Below are positions 58,001-64,000 of a stretch of 64,000 nucleotides of DNA, in pieces (within the stretch, counting starts at the first letter, position 1; every line of letters starts with the position of its first letter). Under the pieces are notes generated by a model. The model was not told where the DNA came from. It searched no databases and saw nothing but the letters and a program-made list of their open reading frames with translations. Both the position numbers and the translations under genes were made by a program. The stretch is from Chlorobiaceae bacterium (GTDB taxonomy: Bacteria > Bacteroidota > Chlorobiia > Chlorobiales > Chlorobiaceae), in assembly GCA_013334225.1 (NCBI GenBank), contig JAAXXY010000002.1:87561-151560 (forward strand), written 5' to 3'.

Positions 58001-59513
58001 GGGCGGAATCTCTGAAACCGAGACGAAAGCATTCTATGAGGGTCAGGTCCGGTTCGAGGAGATCAAAACTGTCGAGCACAATGCGGTCAATGAAGACGGT
58101 ATCGAAGAGAACAGGATCATCGTTATCCAGAAAAACGGCAAGATCAACATAACCGATCCCGAGTCAGGCAAGCTCCTGAAACGTTATCTCGTACCTCACG
58201 GTGCTCATATCTATTGCAAAGACGGCGATCTTGTCAGGAAGGACCAGGTCATGTTCAGCAGCGAGCCCAACAGCACGCAGATTATCGCTGAAATTCCCGG
58301 TTTCATCAAGTTTGCCGATATCGAAAAAGGGGTTACCTACAAGGAGGAAATCGATCCTCAGACAGGTTTCGCCCAGCATACCATTATCAACTGGCGTTCA
58401 AAGCTGCGGGCAAACGAGACGAGAGAGCCGAGGCTTGTCATTGTCGACGAGAGCGGTGAGGTAAGGAAGACCTACCCGGTACCGATCAAGTCGAACCTCT
58501 ATGTCGAAGACGGGCAGAAGGTTGTGCCCGGCGATATCATGGCAAAGGTGCCGAGAAACCTCGATCGCGTCGGCGGCGACATTACCGCCGGTCTGCCGAA
58601 GGTTACCGAGCTTTTTGAAGCACGTATTCCTTCCGATCCGGCAATCGTCAGCGAAATCGACGGTTATGTGAGCTTCGGGTCACAGCGCAGAAGCAGCAAG
58701 GAAATCAAGGTCAAGAATGATTTCGGCGAAGAAAAGGTCTATTATGTGCAGGTCGGCAAGCATGTGCTTGCAAACGAGGGTGACGAAGTAAAGGCCGGCG
58801 ATGCGATGACCGACGGCGCCATTTCGCCGCAGGATATCCTGCGTATCCAGGGCCCGAACGCTGTGCAGCAGTACCTGGTGAACGAAATCCAGAAGGTTTA
58901 CCAGATCAACGCCGGCGTCGAGATCAATGACAAGCACCTCGAGGTCATTGTACGGCAGATGCTTCAGAAAGTCCGTGTCGAAGAACCCGGAGATACCGAT
59001 CTGCTGCCGGGAGATCTCATCGACAGGAGCGCGTTTGTCGAAGCGAACGAAGGAATAGCCGAAAAAGTCCGGATCAGCGAAAGGGGTGATGCTCCTGCAA
59101 GGATACAGGACAATCAGCTTCAGAAAATGCGTGATATTGCAAAGCTGAATCGTGAGTTGCGCAAGAATGGCAAGAACATGATCGCTTTCGAGCCTGCTCT
59201 TCAGGCAACCTCTCATCCGGTGCTGCTTGGTATCACCAGTGCTGCACTGCAGACAGAGAGCGTCATATCCGCAGCATCCTTCCAGGAAACCACGAAAGTG
59301 CTGACAGATGCGGCTGTTGCCGGTAAAGTGGATTTTCTGGCGGGCCTGAAGGAAAACGTTATCGTCGGAAAACTGATTCCGGCTGGAACCGGTATCAAGA
59401 AATACAGGTCGATCAAACTCACCGGTGAAGCACAGGAAATATCCGAAAACGCTGAAGCCACTGATACAGAAAATCCTGCTGACCGGGAAAGCGTTTTGTC
59501 TGAAATCGAGTAA
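55011..59513 (+). CDS. rpoC: DNA-directed RNA polymerase subunit beta'
   Basis: The beta-prime subunit, 1500 residues from ATG 55011 (site AAGGAT upstream; an in-frame TTG at 55005 is unlikely). The N-terminal zinc site shows [20 protein letters not shown], the catalytic magnesium site [12 protein letters not shown], and the second zinc site [13 protein letters not shown]. The C-terminus has an acidic 30-residue tail ([16 protein letters not shown]). It ends the secE-rpoC cluster at a strong terminator. Confidence 0.98.
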   Translation: MIFSQGASPLKGDFSKIKFSIASPESILAHSKGEVLKPETINYRTFKPERDGLMCEKIFGPTKDWECYCGKYKRVRYKGIICDRCGVEVTTKSVRRERMGHISLAVPVVHTWFFRSVPSKIGSLLDLSTKELERIIYYEVYVVINPGEPGEKQGIKKLDRLTEEQYFQIITEYEDNQDLDDHDPDKFVAKMGGEAIHMLLRSIDLDSLAIQLRKVLKESSSEQKRTDALKRLKVVEAFRKSYEPQKKTRKKSVALFPEDELPEPYVYEGNKPEYMVMEVIPVIPPELRPLVPLEGGRFATSDLNDLYRRVIIRNNRLKKLIDIRAPEVILRNEKRMLQEAVDALFDNSRKANAVKTGESNRPLKSLSDALKGKQGRFRQNLLGKRVDYSGRSVIVVGPELKLHECGLPKSMAIELFQPFVIRRLVDRGIAKSVKSAKKLIDKKDPVVWDVLEKVIDGRPVLLNRAPTLHRLGIQAFQPVLIEGKAIQIHPLVCTAFNADFDGDQMAVHIPLSQEAQIEASLLMLSSHNLILPQSGKPVTVPSQDMVLGMYYLTKSRSGEQGEGQIFYSPEEVLIAYNEQRLGLHAQIFIKYSAEVDQKFDPLRVLDTLVDPKSEKAAWLRSQIEKKKMLLTTVGRVIFNQHVPSSIGFINRVIDKKVAKELIGRLSSEVGNVETAKFLDNIKEVGFNYAMKGGLSVALSDAIVPETKVKHIKSAQRDSTKVLKEYNRGTLTDNERYNQIVDVWQKTSNIVAEESYQKLKKDRDGFNPLYMMLDSGARGSREQVRQLTGMRGLIARPQKSMSGQPGEIIENPIISNLKEGLTVLEYFISTHGARKGLSDTSLKTADAGYLTRRLHDVAQDVIVTMDDCGTTRGLYIHRNIEEETSGQIKFREKIKGRVAARDIYDSINNGVVVKSGEIITEELAELIQETAGVEEAEIRSVLTCEAKIGICSKCYGTNLAVHKLVEIGEAVGVIAAQSIGEPGTQLTLRTFHQGGTAQGGISETETKAFYEGQVRFEEIKTVEHNAVNEDGIEENRIIVIQKNGKINITDPESGKLLKRYLVPHGAHIYCKDGDLVRKDQVMFSSEPNSTQIIAEIPGFIKFADIEKGVTYKEEIDPQTGFAQHTIINWRSKLRANETREPRLVIVDESGEVRKTYPVPIKSNLYVEDGQKVVPGDIMAKVPRNLDRVGGDITAGLPKVTELFEARIPSDPAIVSEIDGYVSFGSQRRSSKEIKVKNDFGEEKVYYVQVGKHVLANEGDEVKAGDAMTDGAISPQDILRIQGPNAVQQYLVNEIQKVYQINAGVEINDKHLEVIVRQMLQKVRVEEPGDTDLLPGDLIDRSAFVEANEGIAEKVRISERGDAPARIQDNQLQKMRDIAKLNRELRKNGKNMIAFEPALQATSHPVLLGITSAALQTESVISAASFQETTKVLTDAAVAGKVDFLAGLKENVIVGKLIPAGTGIKKYRSIKLTGEAQEISENAEATDTENPADRESVLSEIE

Positions 59514-59540
59514 ACTGTTTCTGTTTCGAAAAGCATGAAA

Positions 59541-59574
59541 GAAAAGCTGCCCGCAAAGGCAGCTTTTCTTTTTT
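59541..59574 (+). terminator. Rho-independent terminator of the rpoBC unit
   Basis: Perfect 11-bp stem GAAAAGCTGCC (59541-59551) and GGCAGCTTTTC (59558-59568), followed by a T-tract. Confidence 0.93.
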
Positions 59575-59616
59575 CGGCGTGTCGGAACAGTCATGATCAA
59601 TCACAGGAAAAGACGA

Positions 59617-59702
59617 TGTCATACTGAGCGAAGCGAACTATCCAGTCCTGCGGCGTGATTGTTTTGGATTCTTCGCCCGACTTTGCCGGGCTCAGAATGA
59701 CA
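59617..59702. repeat. Palindromic intergenic repeat
   Basis: An 86-base element with inverted ends TGTCATACTGAG and CTCAGAATGACA and internal complementary pieces (GCGAAGCGAA against TTCTTCGCCC). Similar TGTCATnCTGAG palindromes recur as dispersed intergenic elements in many bacterial genomes; only one copy is seen here. It lies between the rpoC terminator and the accC terminator. Confidence 0.6.
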
Positions 59703-59771
59703 GCAGGTGCAACACGGATCACTGCCGGTCGATTACCGGAATTCAGCATTACTGAACGGGATTGCAGTAAA

Positions 59772-59813
59772 ACAAAAAGAGGCGGCCTCAGTTTTACTTC
59801 CGAGGGCGCCTCT
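59772..59813 (-). terminator. Rho-independent terminator of accBC
   Basis: On the minus strand, AAGAGGCG-C-CCTC pairs with GAGG-C-CGCCTCTT (59777-59813), then a T-rich tract (59772-59776). Confidence 0.8.
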
Positions 59814-59852
59814 TCTTTCAGTAAGCGCAGTTATAACAAGGACTTACGCTTA

Positions 59853-61196
59853 TTATTTTTTCTCGAACCGGAACGATTCGAGGAAGCTGGTGTCGAATTG
59901 CCCGCTCTGGAAAACAGGGGAATGCATCACCTGCTTGTGGAACGGTATCGTGGTTTTTACACCGTCAACGATGAATTCGTCGAGAGCGCGGGACATCCTC
60001 GCTATGGCCTCTTCACGTGTGTGTGCGGTAACGATCAGCTTTGCGATCATGGAGTCGTAATTTGAGGGTACGACATAGCCTGCATAAGCATGCGAATCGA
60101 CCCTGACACCATGTCCTCCCGGCGTATGGAACACTTTCAGCTTGCCCGGGCAGGGACGGAACATGTGTTCGGGATCTTCCGCATTGATACGGCATTCTAT
60201 CGAATGTCCCTGCGGAGTGTAATTCCTGTTGGCGATGGATTCACCGGCAGCGATAAGAATCTGCTCCTTGACGATATCGACATTGTAACGCTCTTCTGTG
60301 ACCGGGTGTTCGACCTGTATACGGGTGTTCATTTCCATGAAAAAGAACTCCCCATGCTTGTCGAGGAGAAACTCGATCGTACCGGCACCTTCGTAATTGA
60401 TCGCACGTGCGGCTGCGACAGCAGCGTCTCCCATCTTTTTTCTCAGGGCCTCGTCGACTACCGGTGACGGTGTTTCCTCGATCAGCTTCTGGTGACGTCT
60501 CTGGACGGTGCAGTCCCTCTCTCCGAGATGGATGGTATTGCCATGCTGGTCGGAAAGGATCTGTATTTCGACGTGACGGGGGTTTTCGACGAATTTTTCA
60601 ATGTAGACTCCGCTGTTTCCGAATGCCTGCTCGGCTTCATTACGGGCAGCGATAATGGCTTTTTCAAGCTCTTTTTCCTCGGTCACCAGACGCATGCCTT
60701 TTCCTCCACCACCGGCTGTCGGCTTTATGATGATCGGGTATCCGGTTTTTTTCGTGGCTTCCAATGCTTCCCTGAAATCGGTGACCAATCCGGGACTGCC
60801 CGGAACGACGGGAACCCCGGCGGCAATCACGGTTGATTTTGCCGTGTTCTTGTCACCCATCTGGTTGATCATTTTCGCGGTGGGACCGATAAACTTGAGG
60901 TGTACCGAATCGCAAACCTCGGCAAAATCGGCATTTTCCGCAAGGAACCCATATCCCGGATGAATGGCATCCGCATTGGTAACCTCTGCTGCCGCTATGA
61001 TACGGGGGATATTCAGGTAGCTTTCTTTTGACAGAGCCGGACCGATGCATACAGCTTCGTCGGCATATTTGACGTGGATGGATTCTGAATCGACGGTGGA
61101 ATAGACAGCAACGGTGCTGATTCCCATTTCACGGCAGGTCTGCATAATGCGTAACGCAATCTCACCGCGATTTGCAACAAGTATTTTTTTAAACAA
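59853..61196 (-). CDS. accC: Acetyl-CoA carboxylase, biotin carboxylase subunit
   Basis: An ATP-grasp enzyme that carboxylates biotin on AccB. It is 447 residues from TTG 61196, the normal family length, giving [27 protein letters not shown] lies just upstream. The frame is open to ATG 61274, but that start would overlap accB by 59 bases and add unrelated residues. The ATP-binding GGGGKGMR loop and [13 protein letters not shown] catalytic segment are intact. It forms an operon with accB 19 bases upstream. Confidence 0.96.
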   Translation of the reverse strand: MFKKILVANRGEIALRIMQTCREMGISTVAVYSTVDSESIHVKYADEAVCIGPALSKESYLNIPRIIAAAEVTNADAIHPGYGFLAENADFAEVCDSVHLKFIGPTAKMINQMGDKNTAKSTVIAAGVPVVPGSPGLVTDFREALEATKKTGYPIIIKPTAGGGGKGMRLVTEEKELEKAIIAARNEAEQAFGNSGVYIEKFVENPRHVEIQILSDQHGNTIHLGERDCTVQRRHQKLIEETPSPVVDEALRKKMGDAAVAAARAINYEGAGTIEFLLDKHGEFFFMEMNTRIQVEHPVTEERYNVDIVKEQILIAAGESIANRNYTPQGHSIECRINAEDPEHMFRPCPGKLKVFHTPGGHGVRVDSHAYAGYVVPSNYDSMIAKLIVTAHTREEAIARMSRALDEFIVDGVKTTIPFHKQVMHSPVFQSGQFDTSFLESFRFEKK

Positions 61197-61215
61197 GGTC
61201 TTTCCTGATGAATGA

Positions 61216-61677
61216 TTATGGTTTAATACGGAACAACGGCTGATCGTATTCGACAGCCTGTCCGTTTTCAACAAGAATTTCTACTATGGTACCCGAAACC
61301 TCGGCTTCAATTTCATTCATCAGTTTCATCGCTTCAATAATACAAAGGACATCCCCTTTCTTGATGGTGTCGTTTATAGCCACAAACGGTGGGCTGTCGG
61401 GAGATGGCGACTGGTAGTACGTTCCCACGATCGGAGAACATACTTCAATAAGGCCGGAAAGCTGTTCGCTCATCACAGGAGCCGGGGCCGGGGCCTGGCT
61501 CGGCGCCGACGGCAGGGCCTGAGGAGCTGGTTGGTATTGAACGGGAAGTATCTGGGAGGGAACTGCAGCGGAATAACGTTTAAGGGTTATTTTAAAGTCA
61601 CCCTTTTCAATGGTGGTTTCCTGGAGATCCGAGCTATTGACCATGTCAATGAGCTGCTTGATTTCGTTAAGATTCAT
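61216..61677 (-). CDS. accB: Acetyl-CoA carboxylase, biotin carboxyl carrier protein
   Basis: A 153-residue BCCP. The N-terminal helix ([20 protein letters not shown]) is followed by an Ala/Pro/Gln linker (residues 40-75). The C-terminal biotinyl domain has the biotin-lysine motif [12 protein letters not shown] and the thumb region ([13 protein letters not shown]). It lies 52 bases after efp on the same strand, the common efp-accB-accC order. Confidence 0.97.
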   Translation of the reverse strand: MNLNEIKQLIDMVNSSDLQETTIEKGDFKITLKRYSAAVPSQILPVQYQPAPQALPSAPSQAPAPAPVMSEQLSGLIEVCSPIVGTYYQSPSPDSPPFVAINDTIKKGDVLCIIEAMKLMNEIEAEVSGTIVEILVENGQAVEYDQPLFRIKP

Positions 61678-61729
61678 GATTATGCAACTTAAAGTTTAGA
61701 CGCACTTCCAGATATGCCTTGTGAAAAAA

Positions 61730-62296
61730 CTACTTTTTTACTCTTTCCATATACTCTCCGGTACGAGTATCGACTCGGACAATACTGCCGGTTTGTATAA
61801 ACATCGGAACGCTGATTTCCGCTCCTGTTTCAACGACAGCAGGCTTTGTTCCGCTCGTTGCCCTGTCATCCTTCGATGCCGGGCTTGTTTCTGTTATCTC
61901 GACCTCGACGAATGTCGGGAGTTCGACGGCAAGAATGGATCCGTCATCCGAGAATACGATAGTGACTGTAATTCCGTCTTTAAGAAAACGTGCTCCTGAA
62001 CCGATCGCAACTTCCGTTACGTTGATCTGGTCGAAGGTATCGTTGTCCATCATGACGTAGTCTTTTCCGTCCTGATAAAGGTACTGGTACTGTTTTCGTT
62101 CAGTAACGATCAGATCGACCGATTCGCTGGCACTGAAACGGTATTCGACATTTCTGCCGGTTTTCAGGTTTTTCATGTTTGCCTGGTAGAACGCACGCAG
62201 GTTCCCAGGTGTCCGGTGGACAAGACTTTCAATGCTGTGTGGTTCTCCTTTGAATCGAATGATGGAACCTTTTGAAACATTACTGATTGAGATCAT
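61730..62296 (-). CDS. efp: Elongation factor P
   Basis: A 188-residue three-domain EF-P that rescues ribosomes stalled at proline runs. ATG 62296 ([20 protein letters not shown]) gives the standard length; the frame is open to 62380. The C-terminal signature [31 protein letters not shown] is intact. The loop that enters the P-site reads TPGNLRAF, where proteobacterial EF-P has PGKGxAF; the modified residue is thus Asn (position 32). First gene of the efp-accB-accC unit. Confidence 0.96.
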   Translation of the reverse strand: MISISNVSKGSIIRFKGEPHSIESLVHRTPGNLRAFYQANMKNLKTGRNVEYRFSASESVDLIVTERKQYQYLYQDGKDYVMMDNDTFDQINVTEVAIGSGARFLKDGITVTIVFSDDGSILAVELPTFVEVEITETSPASKDDRATSGTKPAVVETGAEISVPMFIQTGSIVRVDTRTGEYMERVKK

Positions 62297-62509
62297 AGGC
62301 CGGGTGAAAATTGTCTTGCACAGAGAAGTTGTTATGACTTTACAAGAACCTAAATATAATACAGAGCACGATGAATACAAATTGTCTGCAAATCAAAGCC
62401 TGATAATGCTAAATAGCCATTGCATGTTTATGCAGTACTGGTTAAATTCTGCTAATTAGTAGCGTTGATAAAAAAGCAGGTTTTCCTTCAACCATAATAA
62501 CCACATCAT

Positions 62510-62785
62510 ATGTCAAAAACTGATTTAGTAGAGAAAATTGCTGCGCAGGCAAAACTCACCAAAGCAGATGCCGAACGTGCCGTCAATGCCTTTATCAGTG
62601 CTGTTACCGATTCGCTGAAGGATGGACAGGATGTCACACTTGTCGGTTTTGGTACTTTCACGACAGGTGACCGTGCCGAAAGACAGGGGAGGAACCCTCA
62701 GACCGGCAAAGCTATAACCATTGCCGCAAAAAAAGTTGTAAAATTCAGGCCTGGCAAAGCATTGAAAGATTCAGTCGGCGCCTGA
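62510..62785 (+). CDS. hup: HU-family DNA-binding protein
   Basis: A 91-residue nucleoid protein. It shows the HU N-terminal helices ([28 protein letters not shown]), the [21 protein letters not shown] signature with the DNA-bending arm, and the terminal [12 protein letters not shown]. Divergent from efp across 213 bases. Whether it is HU-alpha, HU-beta or IHF-like is not resolved; the sequence is closer to HU. Confidence 0.95.
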   Translation: MSKTDLVEKIAAQAKLTKADAERAVNAFISAVTDSLKDGQDVTLVGFGTFTTGDRAERQGRNPQTGKAITIAAKKVVKFRPGKALKDSVGA

Positions 62786-62821
62786 TCCTTTTTATCAGAA
62801 GTTTTATGTTTTTACCGTAAA

Positions 62822-62857
62822 GTCCATCATGGGCAATTTGCCTGATGGGCTTTTTTT
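62822..62857 (+). terminator. Rho-independent terminator of hup
   Basis: Stem GTCCATCA / TGATGGGC (one G-T pair) with an inner GGCAAATTGCC-like pairing, then seven T. It ends only 20 bases before the accA start. Confidence 0.8.
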
Positions 62858-62877
62858 ATCACGATCAGAATAGTGTT

Positions 62878-63885
62878 ATGGCCACGAAAGTTATCCTTGA
62901 TTTTGAAAAGCCGCTTTTTGAGCTTGAAACCAAACTGGAAGAGATGCGACTGGTTCTCAAGACCAGCAAGAGAGAACAGGTTCCAGCGGAAACAGAGATG
63001 CTTGATCAGGAAATAGAAGCTCTTGAGTTGAAAGTCGACCTTCTGCGCCGTTCAATTTATAAAAATCTTACCCGCTGGCAGAAGGTTCAGCTCGCCCGTC
63101 ATCCAGAACGGCCTTATACCCTTGACTATATATATATGATGACAAGGGATTTCATCGAACTTGCCGGAGACCGGCATTTCAGCGACGACAAAGCGATCGT
63201 CGGCGGTTTCGCATATATCGAGGACAGTTCATCCGGCTTTTCCCAACCGGTCATGATCATCGGTCACCAGAAAGGTCGCGATACCAAATCAAACGTTTAC
63301 AGGAATTTCGGTATGGCCCAGCCGGACGGGTATCGCAAAGCCCTCCGTCTCATGAAGCTTGCCGAGAAATTCCGTAAACCGGTCATTACCCTTATCGATA
63401 CTCCCGGAGCATTTCCGGGTATAGAGGCAGAGGAGAGGGGCCAGGCGGAGGCGATAGCACGCAATCTGTTTGAAATGTCGAGGCTTACGGTTCCTGTTAT
63501 CTGTGTGATTATCGGGGAAGGCGCCAGCGGAGGGGCAATAGGTATAGGAGTCGGGAACAGGATACTGATGGCGGAAAACAGCTGGTATTCGGTGATTTCT
63601 CCCGAAAGCTGCTCATCCATTCTCTGGAGGAGCTGGAACTTCAAGGAGCAGGCTGCCGAAGCGCTTCAGCTTACTGCCGACGATCTGCTTGCCCAGGGCA
63701 TTATCGACCGTATCATTCCGGAACCGCTGGGTGGTGCGCATAAAGACCCGGAAACCATGGCTGCTTCGCTGAAGAGCGTTCTTGTTGAAGAGCTCAGGGC
63801 GTTGCTTCTGAAGAATCCTGAAGACCTTGTCAGCGAGAGGATCGAAAAATTTTCAGGGATGGGTGTCTGGAAAGAAGAGGATTGA
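62878..63885 (+). CDS. accA: Acetyl-CoA carboxylase carboxyltransferase subunit alpha
   Basis: Transfers the carboxyl group from biotin to acetyl-CoA, together with AccD (not in the window). It is 335 residues from ATG 62878; the frame is open to 62845, inside the hup terminator. Visible are the N-terminal helical part ([16 protein letters not shown]), [32 protein letters not shown], the [19 protein letters not shown] segment, and the oxyanion region [16 protein letters not shown]. Separated from accBC by efp and hup. Confidence 0.97.
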   Translation: MATKVILDFEKPLFELETKLEEMRLVLKTSKREQVPAETEMLDQEIEALELKVDLLRRSIYKNLTRWQKVQLARHPERPYTLDYIYMMTRDFIELAGDRHFSDDKAIVGGFAYIEDSSSGFSQPVMIIGHQKGRDTKSNVYRNFGMAQPDGYRKALRLMKLAEKFRKPVITLIDTPGAFPGIEAEERGQAEAIARNLFEMSRLTVPVICVIIGEGASGGAIGIGVGNRILMAENSWYSVISPESCSSILWRSWNFKEQAAEALQLTADDLLAQGIIDRIIPEPLGGAHKDPETMAASLKSVLVEELRALLLKNPEDLVSERIEKFSGMGVWKEED

Positions 63886-63902
63886 TGCTATGCAGGATAA
63901 CA

Positions 63903-63930
63903 AAAAAGCCGGCGTTCCTGCCGGCTTTTT
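63903..63930. terminator. Bidirectional terminator between accA and the next minus-strand gene
   Basis: Perfect 11-bp stem AAAAAGCCGGC (63903-63913) and GCCGGCTTTTT (63920-63930), with tracts usable in both directions. Confidence 0.92.
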
Positions 63931-63951
63931 CAGTTGCATCGGAAAATGCTT

Positions 63952-64000
63952 TTACTTGATGATGTAGGAGTTGTCCCCCTTGAGCAGTTCTTCGAAGGTG
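63952..64000 (-). CDS. C-terminal end of a gene running out of the window (partial)
   Basis: On the minus strand the last 15 codons read TFEELLKGDNSYIIK before TAA (63952-63954), then a terminator. Too little is present to name the product. Confidence 0.6.
   Translation of the reverse strand, partial: TFEELLKGDNSYIIK

Overview
The window comes from a green sulfur bacterium (Chlorobiaceae, phylum Chlorobi/Chlorobiota). The diagnostic genes are pscA and pscB (36250-39267), which encode the homodimeric type I reaction-centre core and its two-cluster iron-sulfur subunit. A long two-domain IspG and an ATP synthase locus reduced to atpA-atpG fit this group. The genus cannot be fixed from the sequence alone. 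Most of the window is ordinary chromosomal housekeeping, with one accessory stretch at about 18.2-32.5 kb.

Layout. 1-2.2 kb: the end of an upstream gene, gmhA, ribH, and a convergent plsC-type acyltransferase. 2.2-9.9 kb: threonine biosynthesis (thrC-thrB on the minus strand, bifunctional thrA on the plus strand) wrapped around atpA-atpG. 9.9-18.2 kb: cinA, mutL, tRNA-Arg(CCT), mtgA, several small membrane proteins, a 58-residue rubredoxin and an M24 peptidase. 18.2-20 kb: two tandem outer-membrane beta-barrel paralogues plus the C-terminal remnant of a third. 20.2-21.5 kb: an IS4-like element whose transposase has an in-frame stop. 21.5-22.8 kb: decayed, AT-rich DNA without a credible gene. 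22.8-31.2 kb: one giant RTX/DUF4347 protein of about 2779 residues, followed by a family 4 glycosyltransferase.

32.5-47.4 kb: glutamate dehydrogenase, a Memo-like protein, dapF, pscAB, a polyprenyl-phosphate mannosyltransferase-like GT2, a divergent EF-G paralogue, enolase, a FtsB/DivIC protein, long-form ispG and an SDR oxidoreductase. 47.4-59.6 kb: tRNA-Thr(TGT), Tyr, Thr(GGT) and Trp, then secE-nusG-rplKAJL-rpoBC, the classic transcription/translation cluster. The tuf gene often found among these tRNAs is absent. 59.6-64 kb: accC-accB-efp on the minus strand, then hup and accA on the plus strand, and the C-terminal tail of one more minus-strand gene.

The most unusual material is the giant RTX protein. 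It combines a DUF4347 head, a recently amplified 324-bp tandem repeat, an apparent beta-solenoid built on an A-x-G-I motif, and three copies of a terminal module. Also notable are the EF-G paralogue without the catalytic histidine, EF-P with Asn at the modification tip, the beta-barrel gene remnant, and the nonsense-interrupted transposase. I did not find a clearly new multi-gene system. All calls are from reading the sequence; no database search was run.
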